From NCBI GenBank assembly GCA_018666195.1, contig JABJAG010000056.1:1-37060 (forward strand): DNA of 37,060 nt. Direction: 5' to 3'. A program made the position numbers and the translations under genes. Below the pieces are notes generated by a model. That model was not told the origin of the DNA and did not search any database. It was given only the letters and a program-made list of their open reading frames with translations. This stretch comes from Alphaproteobacteria bacterium. GTDB taxonomy: Bacteria; Pseudomonadota; Alphaproteobacteria; UBA6615. Of this stretch, positions 8,218 through 17,607 are shown piece by piece. Numbering within the stretch: the stretch's first letter is position 1; each line of letters opens with the position of its first letter.

Positions 8218-9662
8218 GTGCGTCGACAATTCTCATCGCGGATGATGATCGCAGCATTCGCACAGTGCTCAGCCAGGCTTTGGGCCGGGCGGGACATGAG
8301 GTGCGGACGACAGGAACAGCAGCAAATCTATGGCGTTGGATTTCTGATGGAGAGGGCGATCTGGTTATCACTGATGTTGTGATGCCGGATGAAAATGGCC
8401 TCGACCTGATCCCGCGCATTCGAAAGATCCGACCTGATTTGCGGATTATTGTGATGAGCGCCCAAAATACGCTTTTGACCGCTGTACGGGCAACAGAACG
8501 CGGAGCCTTCGAATATCTGCCAAAGCCATTCGATCTCAAAGAGGTTGTGGAGGTTGTTCAGCGTGCATTTGCGGAACGGGATGCGCCGCGAAAGTCCGAT
8601 AGCGCGCTCTACGCGGCTGAGGAGGAAGAACTTCCATTGATTGGGCGTTCTGCAGCCATGCAGGATATCTACCGGATCCTCGCTCGGCTCATGAACACCG
8701 ATTTGACAGTCATGGTCACGGGAGAATCCGGGACAGGCAAAGAACTGGTTGCCCGCGCACTTCATGACTACGGAAAACGGCGCTTTGGTCCATTTGTAGC
8801 TATCAATATGGCCGCAATTCCCCGCGAACTGATCGAGAGCGAACTGTTCGGTCATGAAAAGGGGGCATTTACCGGGGCGACAAACAGATATGCAGGGCGT
8901 TTTGAGCAGGCAGAGGGAGGCTCTCTGTTTCTGGATGAAATTGGCGATATGCCAATCGAAGCGCAAACACGGCTGCTCCGGGTTTTGCAGGAAGGGGAAT
9001 ACACCACAGTTGGTGGGCGTGTTCCGATCTCAACCAACGTCCGGATTATTGCGGCAACCCATCGTGATCTTCGCTCAGCTGTTCGACAGGGTTTGTTCCG
9101 TGAAGATTTGTACTATCGCTTGAATGTTGTACCAGTGCGTATCCCGCCACTGCGCGAACGCGTCGAGGATATTCCAGAACTTGTCACCCATTTTCTGTCC
9201 CAAGCAGAAGCGGATGGTATGCCCACCAAGACATTCGTTCCTGAAGCTATGGGGCGCCTGCAGGACTACCGCTGGCCTGGCAATGTGCGCGAGTTGGAGA
9301 ATCTAATTCAACGTCTATCGGCCCTCTACAGTCAGGATGTGATCAATGTAGATCTGGTGGAAGCTGAACTGGCGCATTCTTCGCCGGGAACGGCGGCAGA
9401 GGAACGGGCTGATGAGGAGTCATTATCCGACGCAATCGAGCGTCATTTGCGTAATTATTTCTCGGCGCATCGCGATGGTTTGCCGGCCGCTGGGTTGTAT
9501 AGTCGGATCTTGCATGAAATGGAGCGTCCGCTGATAAATCTGGCTCTTGAAGCGACGCGCGGAAATCAACTTCAGGCAGCCAGTTTGCTGGGTTTAAACC
9601 GCAACACATTACGTAAGAAAATCCGTGAGTTAGACATTGATATAGTGCGCGGCGTAAAATGA
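8214..9662 (+). CDS. ntrC: nitrogen regulation response regulator NtrC
   Basis: 482-residue sigma-54 enhancer-binding protein. The receiver domain has acidic residues in IADDD and phospho-acceptor Asp54 in VITDVVMPD. The AAA+ domain has Walker A GESGTGKE (about 170-177), an intact sigma-54-contacting GAFTGA at 217-222 and the Walker B segment [11 protein letters not shown]. The Fis-type helix-turn-helix closes the protein ([20 protein letters not shown]). Activates nitrogen-scavenging genes when phosphorylated by NtrB. Its stop overlaps as ATGA with the start of a 25-codon ORF that leads into ntrY. Confidence 0.98.
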   Translation: MSASTILIADDDRSIRTVLSQALGRAGHEVRTTGTAANLWRWISDGEGDLVITDVVMPDENGLDLIPRIRKIRPDLRIIVMSAQNTLLTAVRATERGAFEYLPKPFDLKEVVEVVQRAFAERDAPRKSDSALYAAEEEELPLIGRSAAMQDIYRILARLMNTDLTVMVTGESGTGKELVARALHDYGKRRFGPFVAINMAAIPRELIESELFGHEKGAFTGATNRYAGRFEQAEGGSLFLDEIGDMPIEAQTRLLRVLQEGEYTTVGGRVPISTNVRIIAATHRDLRSAVRQGLFREDLYYRLNVVPVRIPPLRERVEDIPELVTHFLSQAEADGMPTKTFVPEAMGRLQDYRWPGNVRELENLIQRLSALYSQDVINVDLVEAELAHSSPGTAAEERADEESLSDAIERHLRNYFSAHRDGLPAAGLYSRILHEMERPLINLALEATRGNQLQAASLLGLNRNTLRKKIRELDIDIVRGVK

Positions 9663-9736
9663 GGCCCGGTGCGTCGTTCGACGTCTTTTCTGGCATCGAT
9701 CCGGAAATCGCACACGTGTTATCGAGCATCAAATGA
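9659..9736 (+). CDS. 25-residue ORF bridging ntrC and ntrY with ATGA overlaps at both ends
   Basis: Starts at the ATG inside ATGA at the ntrC stop (9659-9662) and ends at the TGA inside ATGA at the ntrY start (9733-9736). It thus fills the entire 70-base gap exactly. The peptide begins [20 protein letters not shown] and ends with a lysine. Codon use resembles the neighbouring genes. A terminating-and-reinitiating ribosome could pass from ntrC through this ORF to ntrY without leaving the message, and ntrY itself has no obvious ribosome binding site. I recognise no homologue. It may be a real microprotein, a translational-coupling device, or chance. Confidence 0.4.
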   Translation: MRPGASFDVFSGIDPEIAHVLSSIK

Positions 9737-12054
9737 GCGACGAGATAACCCCCAATAAATCAGATCGCCGTGGTCTCTATGTGACCTCTGACGCTCCCTC
9801 TGAATTTACCGGTGGTTCGGTGGTTCGAAAGCCCGGTTTGCTGCGCAATATTGTATCGCGCGGGCAACGTGCTGGTGTTGGACGCAGAGTTGCAATTGTC
9901 CTCATGGTCTGCGCGGTAGGCTTTGGGTTTGGCACATTCTTCGCGCTGACTGGAAACACGACATTCGGCATGGGCGAAGACGCCCTGTTTGTATTTCTGA
10001 TCGTCGATCTTGTCCTAGTTCTGGCTTTGGGCGTCGCGGTCAGTTTGGGGCTGGTCCGGATGTGGGCGCAACGTCGCGCAGGGCTGGCTGGTGCACGTTT
10101 GCATGTGCGCCTTGTTGGCTTGTTCTCTGTTGTGGCTATTTCCCCTGCGATTCTGGTCGCGGTTCTGGCCTCGTTGTTTTTCAATCTGGTGATCGAAAAC
10201 TGGTTTAGTGAGCGCGTTCGTGAAGCGGCTGAAAGTTCGGTTCTCGTTTCGGAGGCCTATCTGAATGAACATCGTGAGTCGATACGGTCCGATGCACTGG
10301 CCATGGCCGATGAGCTTAACCGCGTCTGGTCGGGTTTTGGGGTCGACAGTCAGCGCGCAAGACAGATTATCGAGGATGAAGCGTCCAAGCGTTCGATCCC
10401 GGGCGCAGTCCTGTTTGATCAGAATGGTCGGGTCATTGCGAGCGCCGGATTCACCTCGTCATTGCTGTTCGACATTCCGCCGCCACTCGCTGTGGCTGAT
10501 GCAGCAAATGGCCAACCGGTTATCCTGACCAGCGAAAAAGAAGACCGCGTGCGTGCACTTGTCGGTCTGAATGTTCGGCCGCAGGTTTTCCTTTATGTCG
10601 GGCGTTTCATTGACCCGAATGTTTTGCGCTATCGTGAAACGACAAAGCGCGCCGCCAACGAGTATGCGCAGGCAGAAACCAGACGCTCGCGACTGGAGCT
10701 AGAACTCGCCGCGATCTTTGTCATTGTGACTCTTCTGCTGCTATTGACCGCAGTTGGTGTGGGGTTGGGGTTTGCCAATCGACTTTCGCGACATATCGCC
10801 AATCTTGTGCATGCGACGGAAATGGTGCGTTCTGGCAACCTCAGTGTTCGACTCGATGAAGCATCCAGATCGGATGATGAGATCGGAATGCTGACCCGGG
10901 CATTCAACCGGATGACACGGCAACTTGATGGACAGCGTGGTGAATTGACGGAGGCCAACCGTCAACTCGAGGATCGACGCAGGTTTACCGAAGCTGTCCT
11001 TGCTGGCGTTTCAGCTGGCGTGATTGGTCTTGATCGATCTGGCCGTGTGAATTTGCCCAATCCACCTGCGATTGCATTGCTGGGGGTTCGGCTGGAAGAA
11101 ATCATGGGACGGCGGTTGGGGGATTCTGTGCCTGAATTCGAAGGGCTTGTGGAGCGTGTGGTAGCCGACCCCGGGCGTTTGGTCGAAGATGAAATCAGCA
11201 TTGAAACGGGTGAAGCCGTGCGCACGCTTCACGTCCGTATTGCTGCGGAGCACGATGCCAGGCAGGACGTAATCGGTTTTGTGGTCACATTTGATGACGT
11301 CACCGAATTGCAGTCTGCACAGCGAACAGCCGCATGGGCAGATGTGGCGCGGCGTATCGCACACGAAATCAAAAATCCGCTAACCCCCATCCAATTGTCG
11401 GCCGAACGTTTGAAGCGCAAGTATTTGAAAGAAATAGAGACTGATCCCGATATTTTTGAACAGTGCACCGATACAATTGTGCGGCAGGTTGGTGACATCG
11501 GCCGCATGGTGGATGAGTTTTCATCCTTTGCGAGGATGCCAAATCCGGTGATGAAGCCGGAAAATTTAGGCAAGTTGTGCCGTGAGGCTGTGTTTTTGCA
11601 GCAGCAAGCGCATCGGGATATCGCGTTCGAAACCGAATTTCCCAAAAACGACATTGTCTTCAATCTTGATGCAGGCCTATTGAGTCAGGCGTTTACAAAC
11701 CTGCTTCAGAACGCAGTGGATGCAATTGTTGGACGTGAGGGCGATGGGCTTGCCTCGGGTTGGATTTCCCTGCATTTGGTCGAATCAGATAACAACGCAT
11801 CGATTGTCATTGAAGACAATGGACGGGGCTTGCCGGTGAGAGAACGAGACCGGTTAACGGAGCCATATGTAACAACGCGTTCGAAGGGAACGGGGCTTGG
11901 CTTGGCCATTGTCGCGCGGATCGTTGAGCAACATGGCGGTACCTTGCGTTTGAGTGATCGAGACGGACAAATGGGGGCGAGAATTACGATCACTCTGCCG
12001 CAGGACAATCCGGGCACGGGAACAGACCCAACGACAGCAATGCGAGACGCCTAG
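9733..12054 (+). CDS. ntrY: NtrY membrane sensor histidine kinase
   Basis: 773 residues. After a cytosolic N-terminal 45 residues come three hydrophobic helices, including VAIVLMVCAVGFGFGTFFAL. A periplasmic sensor region follows, then a fourth helix (IFVIVTLLLLLTAVGVGLGF), a HAMP domain with DDEIGMLTRAFNRM, and a PAS domain. The H-box RRIAHEIKNPLTPIQLSAERL has His544. The ATPase domain has FTNLLQNAVDAI, EDNGRGLP and GTGLGLAIVARIVEQHGG. NtrY/NtrX systems are linked to nitrogen, redox/respiration and envelope control in alphaproteobacteria. The stop lies 4 bases before the ntrX start. Confidence 0.97.
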   Translation: MSDEITPNKSDRRGLYVTSDAPSEFTGGSVVRKPGLLRNIVSRGQRAGVGRRVAIVLMVCAVGFGFGTFFALTGNTTFGMGEDALFVFLIVDLVLVLALGVAVSLGLVRMWAQRRAGLAGARLHVRLVGLFSVVAISPAILVAVLASLFFNLVIENWFSERVREAAESSVLVSEAYLNEHRESIRSDALAMADELNRVWSGFGVDSQRARQIIEDEASKRSIPGAVLFDQNGRVIASAGFTSSLLFDIPPPLAVADAANGQPVILTSEKEDRVRALVGLNVRPQVFLYVGRFIDPNVLRYRETTKRAANEYAQAETRRSRLELELAAIFVIVTLLLLLTAVGVGLGFANRLSRHIANLVHATEMVRSGNLSVRLDEASRSDDEIGMLTRAFNRMTRQLDGQRGELTEANRQLEDRRRFTEAVLAGVSAGVIGLDRSGRVNLPNPPAIALLGVRLEEIMGRRLGDSVPEFEGLVERVVADPGRLVEDEISIETGEAVRTLHVRIAAEHDARQDVIGFVVTFDDVTELQSAQRTAAWADVARRIAHEIKNPLTPIQLSAERLKRKYLKEIETDPDIFEQCTDTIVRQVGDIGRMVDEFSSFARMPNPVMKPENLGKLCREAVFLQQQAHRDIAFETEFPKNDIVFNLDAGLLSQAFTNLLQNAVDAIVGREGDGLASGWISLHLVESDNNASIVIEDNGRGLPVRERDRLTEPYVTTRSKGTGLGLAIVARIVEQHGGTLRLSDRDGQMGARITITLPQDNPGTGTDPTTAMRDA

Positions 12055-12058
12055 AGAC

Positions 12059-13459
12059 ATGGCTGAAGATATTCTTATTGTCGATGATGAAGACGATATC
12101 CGGCTTGTGATTGCTGGTATTCTCGAAGACGAAGGATATGAAACCCGTCAGGCTGCCAGCGCTGAAGCTGCGGTCGATGAGGTTGCAGCGCGGCGTCCCA
12201 ACCTGATCATCCTCGATATCTGGCTGGAGGGTAGCCGTCTCGACGGCATGGAGCTCTTGCATATTCTGCAACGAGAACATCCAGAAGTTCCGGTTGTGAT
12301 GATAAGCGGGCACGGATCCATTGAGACTGCGGTGCAGGCGATCAAGGTCGGCGCCTATGACTATATCGAGAAACCATTCAAAACAGACCGGCTGATTCTA
12401 ATCGTAAGTCGTGCGATAGAAGCTTCACGACTTCGGCGTGAAAACCGGGAGTTACGTCTTCGTGCCGGACCGGAGACCGAGCTTATCGGTGACGGCGCGA
12501 CGATTAGTCAGTTACGTCAGTCGGTCGACAAAGTCGCACCAACGGGAAGTCGGGTTCTGATCCATGGCGCCGCAGGCTCTGGCAAAGAAGTCGCCGCACG
12601 AATGCTCCATGCGCAGTCGCGGCGGGCGGATCAGCCATTTGTGATCGTCAATTGCGCGGCTATGGCGCCCGAACGGATGGAGTCCGAGTTGTTTGGGGTC
12701 GAAGCGGCACGCGCATCCGATCAGGAAGGACGCAAGATCGGTCTGTTTGAGCAAGCTCATAATGGCACCCTCGTGTTTGATGAAATTGGCGATATGCCAA
12801 TTGAAACACAGGGTAAAATTGTCAGGGTTTTGCAGGAGCAAACTTTTGAGCAAGTCGGTGGAAACCGAAAAATTGAAGTTGATGTTCGTGTGGTGGCAAC
12901 AACCACACGCGATTTGAAGGATGAAATTGATACAGGACGCTTCCGGGAAGATCTGTTCTACCGGTTGAACGTTGTGCCTCTCGAAGTTCCTGATCTTGCA
13001 GACAGGCGTGAGGATATTCCGAAACTGGCCGAGCATTTCATGCGTCGTGCGGCCGAAACCGGCGGCATGCCGGTACGACGTATCGGTCCTGATGCGATGA
13101 CGGCACTGCAATCTCACGATTGGCCGGGGAATGTCCGGCAATTGCGCAACGTTATTGAATGGTTGTTGATCATGGCACCAACGGATCCGAGCCAACCGAT
13201 CCGTGCAGATATGCTTCCTCCGGAATTGGCAGGGAAAGCGCCACGCGCCTTGCTTGGTGCGGGGCAGACGGAATTTCTGACCCTGCCTCTGCGCGATGCG
13301 CGAGAAGAGTTCGAGCGCCAATATCTTGAGGCGCAGGTAAACCGGTTCAGTGGTAATATTTCCAAAACAGCAACCTTTGTTGGTATGGAACGTTCGGCAT
13401 TGCACCGAAAGCTCAAGTCACTTGGAGTGCAAGGGCCAACAATTCGAAACTCGGAATAG
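12059..13459 (+). CDS. ntrX: NtrX response regulator, lacking a canonical GAFTGA loop
   Basis: 466 residues. I start at the ATG giving MAEDILIVDDEDD because the receiver begins there; an upstream in-frame start would overlap the ntrY end by about 100 bases. Phospho-acceptor is Asp53 in LIILDIW. The AAA+ domain has Walker A GAAGSGKE. Where NtrC has GAFTGA, NtrX has a divergent stretch after ESELFGVEAARASDQEGRK. Walker B (TLVFDEIGDMP) and the Fis-type DNA-binding C-terminus (NISKTATFVGMERSALHRKL) are intact. Loss of the sigma-54 contact loop is known for alphaproteobacterial NtrX and suggests regulation of sigma-70 promoters rather than sigma-54 activation. Confidence 0.97.
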   Translation: MAEDILIVDDEDDIRLVIAGILEDEGYETRQAASAEAAVDEVAARRPNLIILDIWLEGSRLDGMELLHILQREHPEVPVVMISGHGSIETAVQAIKVGAYDYIEKPFKTDRLILIVSRAIEASRLRRENRELRLRAGPETELIGDGATISQLRQSVDKVAPTGSRVLIHGAAGSGKEVAARMLHAQSRRADQPFVIVNCAAMAPERMESELFGVEAARASDQEGRKIGLFEQAHNGTLVFDEIGDMPIETQGKIVRVLQEQTFEQVGGNRKIEVDVRVVATTTRDLKDEIDTGRFREDLFYRLNVVPLEVPDLADRREDIPKLAEHFMRRAAETGGMPVRRIGPDAMTALQSHDWPGNVRQLRNVIEWLLIMAPTDPSQPIRADMLPPELAGKAPRALLGAGQTEFLTLPLRDAREEFERQYLEAQVNRFSGNISKTATFVGMERSALHRKLKSLGVQGPTIRNSE

Positions 13460-13523
13460 TTCGAGGTTCGGTGTGTCTTTCCGACGTTAGTTCAAGCGCT
13501 CGTCCGCAACCCGGGATTTTCTC

Positions 13524-14900
13524 ATGAAAGCGATAATTTGTGGCGGAGGCCAGGTTGGCTCAAGTATTGCGCGCGAGCTCGCCGCTGAGCGTGTCGATGT
13601 CACAGTGATCGACCAGAGTCCGGATTTGATCCGTCGGATACGGGATACGCTGGACGTCACGACCATGGTTGGTTTCGCGTCGCACCCCGATGTTCTGGAG
13701 GCCGCCGGCGCACGTGATGCGGATATGATCGTGGCGGTGACCTTTGCCGACGAAGTAAACATGGTTGCGTGCCAGGTCGCACATTCGCTGTTTGATGTTC
13801 CAATGAAAATTGCCCGGGTGCGTGATCAGAGTTACCGCAACCCAATTTGGGCAGATTTGTTCTCACGCGACCATTTGCCGATCGACGTCATCATTTCGCC
13901 TGAAATCGAGGTTGCGCGCGCAATTGGCCGACGTTTTACCGTACCGGGATCATTCGAGATGATTCCGTTGGCTGAGAACCGGTTGCGTTTGATTGGTGTA
14001 CGTTGTGAAGAAAATTGTCCCATTCTCGACACGCCGCTGCGCCAGCTCACCACACTGTTTCCCGACCTTCGGCTTTCGATCATTGGGATCATTCGTGGTG
14101 GCAAGCCCATCGTGCCGACTGGGGATGATCACCTAGAGGTCAATGATGAGGTCTACATCGTCATTGATGGAGAGCATGTACCGCGTGCTATGGCAGCTTT
14201 CGGTCATGATGAACCCGAAGCTCGCCGGGTTGTGATTATTGGCGGCGGCAATATAGGGGAAAGCCTCGCGAAGGATATTGAAGAGCATTTTTCGGGCGTT
14301 TCGGCAAAGTTGATTGAATTGGACAAGACCCGAGCCCAGGAAGTGGCACAGGTGCTTTCCAAAACAACTGTTATCAACGGCGACGCCCTCGATCCCGAGA
14401 TTCTGGAAGAAGCCAGTATCAGTAAAACCAGCACCGTGGTCGCTGTGACGAATGACGACGAAGTCAACATACTGGCTTCGTTGCTTGCCAAGCGATATGG
14501 CGCGGAACGTGCGGTGACCCTGGTCAATAGCAACACCTACAACCCTCTGCTGGCGCCACTGGGCATCGATGTGGTGGTAAATCCGCGTGTGATCACGGTT
14601 TCAACCATCCTGCAGGTGATCCGACGCGGTAAAATTCGTTCGGTTCATTCGATCGGGGAGAATTTTGGCGAAGTGATTGAAGCTGAAGCTCTGGAAACAT
14701 CCAGCCTGGTCGGTAAGCCGATCAAGGATGCGAAGCTTCCAGCAGGCGTTATTGTCGCCTCGATCGTTCGTGATGAAAAGGTCCTGATGGTAGACAAGGA
14801 TTCTGTCATCAATGTTGGTGACACCGTTATTCTGTTCGCGACCAAGGAAGCTGTTCGCAAGGTGGAACGGATGTTTGCCGTGCGACTTGAATTTTTCTAG
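13524..14900 (+). CDS. trkA: Trk-type potassium uptake regulatory subunit TrkA
   Basis: 458-residue cytosolic protein with two tandem RCK units. Each has a Rossmann NAD(H)-binding domain (MKAIICGGGQVGSSIARELA at the start and RRVVIIGGGNIGESLAKDI near residue 235). Each Rossmann domain is followed by a TrkA-C ligand-binding domain; the last one ends in VGDTVILFATKEAVRKVE. It gates the TrkH/TrkG potassium channel, which is not encoded in this window. Location after ntrYX is conserved in the class. Confidence 0.96.
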   Translation: MKAIICGGGQVGSSIARELAAERVDVTVIDQSPDLIRRIRDTLDVTTMVGFASHPDVLEAAGARDADMIVAVTFADEVNMVACQVAHSLFDVPMKIARVRDQSYRNPIWADLFSRDHLPIDVIISPEIEVARAIGRRFTVPGSFEMIPLAENRLRLIGVRCEENCPILDTPLRQLTTLFPDLRLSIIGIIRGGKPIVPTGDDHLEVNDEVYIVIDGEHVPRAMAAFGHDEPEARRVVIIGGGNIGESLAKDIEEHFSGVSAKLIELDKTRAQEVAQVLSKTTVINGDALDPEILEEASISKTSTVVAVTNDDEVNILASLLAKRYGAERAVTLVNSNTYNPLLAPLGIDVVVNPRVITVSTILQVIRRGKIRSVHSIGENFGEVIEAEALETSSLVGKPIKDAKLPAGVIVASIVRDEKVLMVDKDSVINVGDTVILFATKEAVRKVERMFAVRLEFF

Positions 14901-14933
14901 ACGTGAACTGCCTATGCATTTTCGGAGGTTGCG

Positions 14934-15797
14934 GTGCCGCGCATAGCTTACGTTAACGGTCGTTATGTCGATCACGGTGAGGCCGTGGTCCATGTTGAAG
15001 ACCGGGGCTATCAATTTGCAGATGGCGTCTATGAGGTTGTGCACCTATTCCGCAACCGGTTGATTGATTTGGAACCCCATCTGGACCGGTTAGGGCGTTC
15101 GCTGGACGAACTTGATATGGCATGGCCAATTCACCGTTCTGCCCTGCATGTTGCGATGCGTGAAATCATCCGCCGTAACAGGTTTGCAACCGGTCTTGTG
15201 TACATCCAGGTGACCCGGGGTGTTGCTCCGCGAGATCACAAATTCCCAAAAGATGTTCGCTCATCACTGGTGATGACGGTCCGTGCGATCCCTGAATTCC
15301 TCGATGATATGCGCGAGAATGGCGTCGCTGTCATAACCCTTGAGGATATCCGCTGGGCCCGGCGTGACATCAAGTCGGTCTCACTCCTTCCCAATGTTTT
15401 GGGCAAACAGGCTGCTGCTGCGGCAGATGTGTACGAAGCATGGATGTACGACGGTGAGGGTATGGTCACCGAAGGGACATCATCAAATGCCTGGATCATT
15501 TCCGGCGACGGGGTTTTGATCACGCGCGCTGCCGATCACGATATTCTTCAGGGAATCACCCGACAGGCAATTTTGCAATTGGCACAGGAAATGAACATCT
15601 CGTTTGAAGAGCGAAGCTTTTCGGTAGAGGAGGCCTATAATGCGCGGGAAGCGTTCATGAGTAATTCCTCGCATTTCGTAACCCCCGTTACACGGATTGA
15701 TGATCGAGTGATAGCGAACGGAATACCGGGCTCATTGAGTGCCGCGCTGCACAGCCGATATGTAGAATTTATGTCGGAATTTCCAAAAATCAGCTAA
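14934..15797 (+). CDS. dat: D-amino-acid transaminase (PLP fold type IV)
   Basis: 287 residues, GTG start after a clear GGAGGT. It interconverts D-alanine and D-glutamate with their 2-oxoacids, feeding peptidoglycan precursors. The signature PLP lysine lies in RDIKSVSLLPNVLGKQAA, and the glutamate contacting the ring nitrogen lies in VTEGTSSNAW. The N-terminal YVNGRYVDHGEAVVHVEDRG is typical of the family. Branched-chain aminotransferase and aminodeoxychorismate lyase share the fold. The ARRDIKS context and the trkA-dat-hfq gene order favour D-amino acid specificity. Confidence 0.9.
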   Translation: MPRIAYVNGRYVDHGEAVVHVEDRGYQFADGVYEVVHLFRNRLIDLEPHLDRLGRSLDELDMAWPIHRSALHVAMREIIRRNRFATGLVYIQVTRGVAPRDHKFPKDVRSSLVMTVRAIPEFLDDMRENGVAVITLEDIRWARRDIKSVSLLPNVLGKQAAAAADVYEAWMYDGEGMVTEGTSSNAWIISGDGVLITRAADHDILQGITRQAILQLAQEMNISFEERSFSVEEAYNAREAFMSNSSHFVTPVTRIDDRVIANGIPGSLSAALHSRYVEFMSEFPKIS

Positions 15798-15823
15798 ATC
15801 ACGAAATTTATGAATAATTTCAA

Positions 15824-15852
15824 CTGATTGGACTGGAAATCCAGCCGATCAG
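15824..15852 (+). repeat. imperfect inverted repeat in the dat-hfq spacer
   Basis: The arms CTGATTGGACTGG and CCAGCCGATCAG flank an AAAT loop and pair with one bulge and one G-T. No T-run follows on the plus strand, so it is not a standard intrinsic terminator. It could be a weak or Rho-assisted terminator of dat, or a structure in the hfq leader. Confidence 0.45.
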
Positions 15853-15969
15853 TCCTAACCTATGTATGGTAGGGAAGATTGTGACGCGAGCCTGGTTTGT
15901 TGGCGCACAGTCTTTCAACCTGACCAGCGAATAATACAACCAACACAAGAACAAAGCTGAGGTAATAAG

Positions 15970-16245
15970 ATGGCTGCAGAACGGTCACAGAATGTCCAGG
16001 ACGTATTCCTGAACAACATTCGTAAGAACAAAACTCCGGTTACCGTTTTTCTCGTCAACGGTGTGAAGCTTCAGGGTGTTGTGACGTGGTTTGATAACTT
16101 CTGCGTATTGCTGCGCCGTGATGCCCATTCACAACTGGTCTACAAGCACGCTATTTCCACGGTAATGCCATCGATGCCGGTTCAGCTGTTCGAGCCGGAA
16201 ATGGATGACGATGATGACGAATTTGAGACCGAAGCAGCCGAGTAA
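15970..16245 (+). CDS. hfq: RNA chaperone Hfq
   Basis: 91 residues preceded by GAGGTAA. Sm1 is recognisable in [29 protein letters not shown], with the proximal-face glutamine-phenylalanine context. Sm2 is [17 protein letters not shown], with the conserved KH motif. The tail after the Sm core is short and strongly acidic, including five aspartates in a row. Hexameric Hfq pairs small RNAs with mRNAs; acidic tail tips in other Hfq proteins compete with RNA on the rim. hflX follows closely, as is usual. Confidence 0.98.
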   Translation: MAAERSQNVQDVFLNNIRKNKTPVTVFLVNGVKLQGVVTWFDNFCVLLRRDAHSQLVYKHAISTVMPSMPVQLFEPEMDDDDDEFETEAAE

Positions 16246-16254
16246 ATTGTAGTC

Positions 16255-17607
16255 TTGGGTCAGGATAAACATCATTCGACGCGGGTTGGAAACGATCCGA
16301 CGCGCACGATTGTTCTTCAACCTGTTCTCCGAGAACGAGGTGCAGGCAGCGCTGACCGTGACCCCGACATCCTGCTGGAAGAGACGGAGGGGCTGGCGCG
16401 GGCCATCTCTTTGAATATTGTCAGCAGTCGCGCTATTTCACTCAGCCGGCCCCGGCCGGCTACGCTTTTTGGTGAAGGCGTGGTGAACGAGGTGCATGAT
16501 CGTATTGAGGCGGAAGAAGCCGAGTTGGTGATCGTCGGGGGTGCGCTGTCACCGGTTCAGCAGCGAAACCTGGAGCGAGCATGGTCGTGCAAGGTCATCG
16601 ATCGCACCGGGCTTATTCTGGAAATCTTTGGTGAACGCGCTCGCACCCGTGAAGGGCAACTTCAGGTGGAATTGGCCGCACTGACCTATCAACGCAGTCG
16701 GCTTGTACGTTCGTGGACTCATCTCGAGCGGCAGCGTGGCGGTTTTGGCTTTATTGGTGGTCCTGGTGAAAGCCAGATCGAACTTGATCGTCGCATGATC
16801 GACGACCGGATTATTCGCCTGAAGAAGGAACTCAATCAGGTGCGTCGAACCCGCGGTCTGCATCGCAAGGCGCGGGAGCGGGTGCCGTATCCGCTGATTG
16901 CGTTGGTGGGCTACACAAATGCAGGCAAGTCCACACTCTTCAACCGGCTGACACAGGCTGACGTCTTCGCAGAAGACATGCTGTTTGCCACGCTGGACCC
17001 GACAATGCGGAGTTTGGAGCTTCCGTCCGGCCGCAAGGTTATTTTCTCGGACACGGTCGGATTCATTTCCGAATTGCCGCATGATCTGGTCGCCGCGTTC
17101 CGAGCAACACTGGAAGAGGTGGTGGCTGCCAATATTGTGCTGCATGTGCGCGATTGTGCGGACCCGGATACAGAAGCCCAGCGTCAGGATGTCGAAACCA
17201 TTCTGAAAAATCTTCTGAGTGATCGTGCGGCTGACAATGATGACGATCGCAAGTTGCCTACACAGATCGAAATTTTGAATAAAGTCGATCTTCTTGCCTC
17301 CGAAGAGCGGGACGCGCTGGAAGCACGGGCAGACCGCACATCGGATCTGATATCGCTCTCTGCGCTTGACGGTTCTGGTTGCGACACACTGTTGGCGATG
17401 ATTGATGAGAAACTCGCCGAAACAGACACCGTGGCTGATGTGGAAGTGGCTTTGAGTGATGGTGCGACCATGGCCTGGCTCTATGAGAAGGGTGATGTTC
17501 TCGAGCGCATAGATGACGGCATGAGTAGCAAGCTGACTGTCCGTCTTGCACCGCGTGACATGGCGCGCTTCCGCAAGCAGCAGGCCTCCGAGGAAAGTGT
17601 GGAATGA
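16255..17607 (+). CDS. hflX: ribosome-associated GTPase HflX
   Basis: 450 residues. An N-terminal HflX domain (to about 195) has GPGESQIELDRR and is followed by a G domain. That domain has G1 GYTNAGKST, the G3 segment SDTVGFISELP and G4 NKVD. HflX splits stalled or stressed 70S ribosomes. The start is uncertain: TTG at 16255 is the only accepted start codon before the conserved core that does not overlap hfq, and its ribosome binding site is weak. Its end overlaps the next gene as ATGA. Confidence 0.95.
   Translation: MGQDKHHSTRVGNDPTRTIVLQPVLRERGAGSADRDPDILLEETEGLARAISLNIVSSRAISLSRPRPATLFGEGVVNEVHDRIEAEEAELVIVGGALSPVQQRNLERAWSCKVIDRTGLILEIFGERARTREGQLQVELAALTYQRSRLVRSWTHLERQRGGFGFIGGPGESQIELDRRMIDDRIIRLKKELNQVRRTRGLHRKARERVPYPLIALVGYTNAGKSTLFNRLTQADVFAEDMLFATLDPTMRSLELPSGRKVIFSDTVGFISELPHDLVAAFRATLEEVVAANIVLHVRDCADPDTEAQRQDVETILKNLLSDRAADNDDDRKLPTQIEILNKVDLLASEERDALEARADRTSDLISLSALDGSGCDTLLAMIDEKLAETDTVADVEVALSDGATMAWLYEKGDVLERIDDGMSSKLTVRLAPRDMARFRKQQASEESVE

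Noticed and set aside
11954-12058. Upstream extension of ntrX
   Set aside because: It overlaps the ntrY end by about 100 bases in another frame and lies before the receiver-domain start; MAEDILIVDDEDD has the right position.
12512-13405. Long minus-strand reading frame inside ntrX
   Set aside because: 297 codons antisense to a clearly coding gene, with a composition full of Cys/His/Arg and no recognisable motif; a shadow frame.
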